A DNA stretch of 32,796 nucleotides, taken from Lachnospiraceae bacterium UBA3638 (GTDB lineage: Bacteria; Bacillota; Clostridia; Lachnospirales; Lachnospiraceae). The position numbers and the translations under genes were made by a program. The stretch spans positions 1 to 32,796 of the forward strand of contig DFKT01000079.1 in NCBI GenBank assembly GCA_002373595.1, written 5' to 3'. The stretch's first letter is position 1; the number at the start of each line of letters is the position of its first letter. Positions 32,381 through 32,796 of the stretch are shown here, piece by piece. The notes under the pieces were generated by a model. That model was not told the origin of the DNA, did no database searches, and saw nothing but the letters and a program-made list of their open reading frames with translations.

Positions 32381-32409
32381 TTGCATTTGTATTGAAATAG
32401 CAGTATAAT
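32381..32409 (+). promoter_or_regulatory. Promoter of the toxin-antitoxin operon
   Basis: TTGCAT (32381-32386) and TATAAT (32404-32409) are 17 bp apart. Transcription would start near 32416, just before the AGGAGG of the antitoxin gene. Confidence 0.75.
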
Positions 32410-32413
32410 ACAA
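32387..32413. promoter_or_regulatory. Putative autoregulatory operator of the toxin-antitoxin operon
   Basis: TTGTATT (32387-32393) and AATACAA (32407-32413) form an exact inverted repeat with a 13-bp spacer that covers the -10 box. Antitoxins of this type bind such dyads as dimers, alone or with the toxin, to repress their own operon. Confidence 0.55.
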
Positions 32414-32438
32414 GTGATAATCAACGAGGAGGTGCGCT

Positions 32439-32732
32439 ATGTCAAGTACAATACAGGTACGTGTTGAAGATGAGCTCAAAACAAAATCAGATACCCTGTT
32501 CAGGGAGTTAGGAACAGATACGACTTCCGCTATCAGGATGTTTCTTACCCAAGCCGTTGCCAATAACGGATTTCCTTTTGAATTAAAGAAAAAGACGGTA
32601 AATCCATATGTGACATTGACAGAGGACGAGGTGCTTAAAAAACTTGAAGCATCAAGACAGCATGCGTCAGAGGGTATGGTACGGGATGCGGATGATGTGA
32701 TATCCGATATGAGGCAGAAATATGGAATATAA
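32439..32732 (+). CDS. RelB/DinJ-family antitoxin
   Basis: This 97-aa antitoxin is preceded by AGGAGG (32427-32432), 6 nt from the ATG. The N-terminal ribbon-helix-helix matches DinJ (STIQVRVEDELKTKSDTLFR, then ELGTDTTSAIRMFLTQAVAN and GFPFEL). The C-terminal part (about 60-97, many charged residues) would wrap the toxin. The toxin gene starts inside its last codons (11-bp overlap). The pair should be autoregulated through the operator over the promoter. Confidence 0.92.
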   Translation: MSSTIQVRVEDELKTKSDTLFRELGTDTTSAIRMFLTQAVANNGFPFELKKKTVNPYVTLTEDEVLKKLEASRQHASEGMVRDADDVISDMRQKYGI

Positions 32733-32796
32733 GGTTGTTATTACATCCGATGCCGAGGCGGATTTGGATGGGTTTATCAGATATCTTTTATTTGAG
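32722..32796 (+). CDS. RelE/ParE-family toxin (3' partial)
   Basis: Only the first 25 codons are present: MEYKVVITSDAEADLDGFIR then YLLFE at the window end. The V-x-(I/V)-(T/S)-x-x-A-x-x-D-L-(D/E)-x-I-x-x-Y-I pattern is the start of RelE/ParE toxins (mRNA interferases or gyrase poisons). It overlaps the antitoxin gene by 11 bp, the usual order for this family. The residues that decide the mechanism lie beyond the window. Confidence 0.8.
   Translation, partial: MEYKVVITSDAEADLDGFIRYLLFE

Noticed and set aside
32192..32395. 67-codon + strand gene
   Set aside because: It runs through a T9 tract and a palindrome antisense to a strong minus-strand ribosome site, and has no ribosome site itself.

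Overview
The window looks like chromosomal DNA of a Gram-positive anaerobe of the Clostridia, most likely Lachnospiraceae or a close relative. The evidence is the secG-smpB-ssrA order, a tmRNA tag ending in ALAA, a class B sortase beside BspA-type leucine-rich-repeat (LRR_5) surface proteins, a YfhO-type membrane protein, a CUT1 sugar transporter without its own ATPase, and RNA genes that do not encode CCA. No taxonomic search could be run, so this placement is inference.

Bases 1-25460 are a compact core block with every gene on the + strand. It opens with the 3' part of a glycogen-branching-enzyme-like gene that lacks the region IV catalytic Asp. Next come a tRNA-Thr(CGT) whose promoter overlaps the upstream stop codon, a terminator, and leuS. 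A cell-surface block follows: a class B sortase, an 1865-residue BspA-like protein ending in a TPKTG sorting signal, a second BspA-like protein with a C-terminal membrane anchor but no clear sorting motif, and a YfhO-type multispanning protein. After a 233-bp gap comes a five-gene group: two CUT1 permeases, an HlyD/MacA-type adaptor, a protein resembling only the first half of a MacB/FtsX permease, and an 849-residue substrate-binding lipoprotein whose N-terminal half resembles a beta-propeller. A small secreted repeat protein, secG, smpB and an unusually long (544 nt) tmRNA gene close the block.

Bases 25460-32796 are an accessory region next to ssrA. It appears more AT-rich and is full of remnants. 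It holds a fragment resembling the C-terminal tail of RlmD-type methyltransferases, two intact proteins that share a zinc ribbon plus one membrane helix but carry different outer modules (LRR_5 or transglutaminase), and a truncated TetR-type regulator. A 734-bp non-coding stretch carries hairpins and a cluster of TACGACG heptamers. Then come a serine recombinase frameshifted in a run of eight A, its fusion to the tail of an AlbA_2-type protein, small minus-strand genes, and a RelB/DinJ-RelE/ParE toxin-antitoxin pair cut by the window end. No second attachment site or right boundary is visible.

The strongest candidates for something undescribed are the importer/efflux-hybrid operon (16252-23343), the hairpin-expanded tmRNA (24913-25456), and the zinc-ribbon protein pair with the nearby heptamer cluster.
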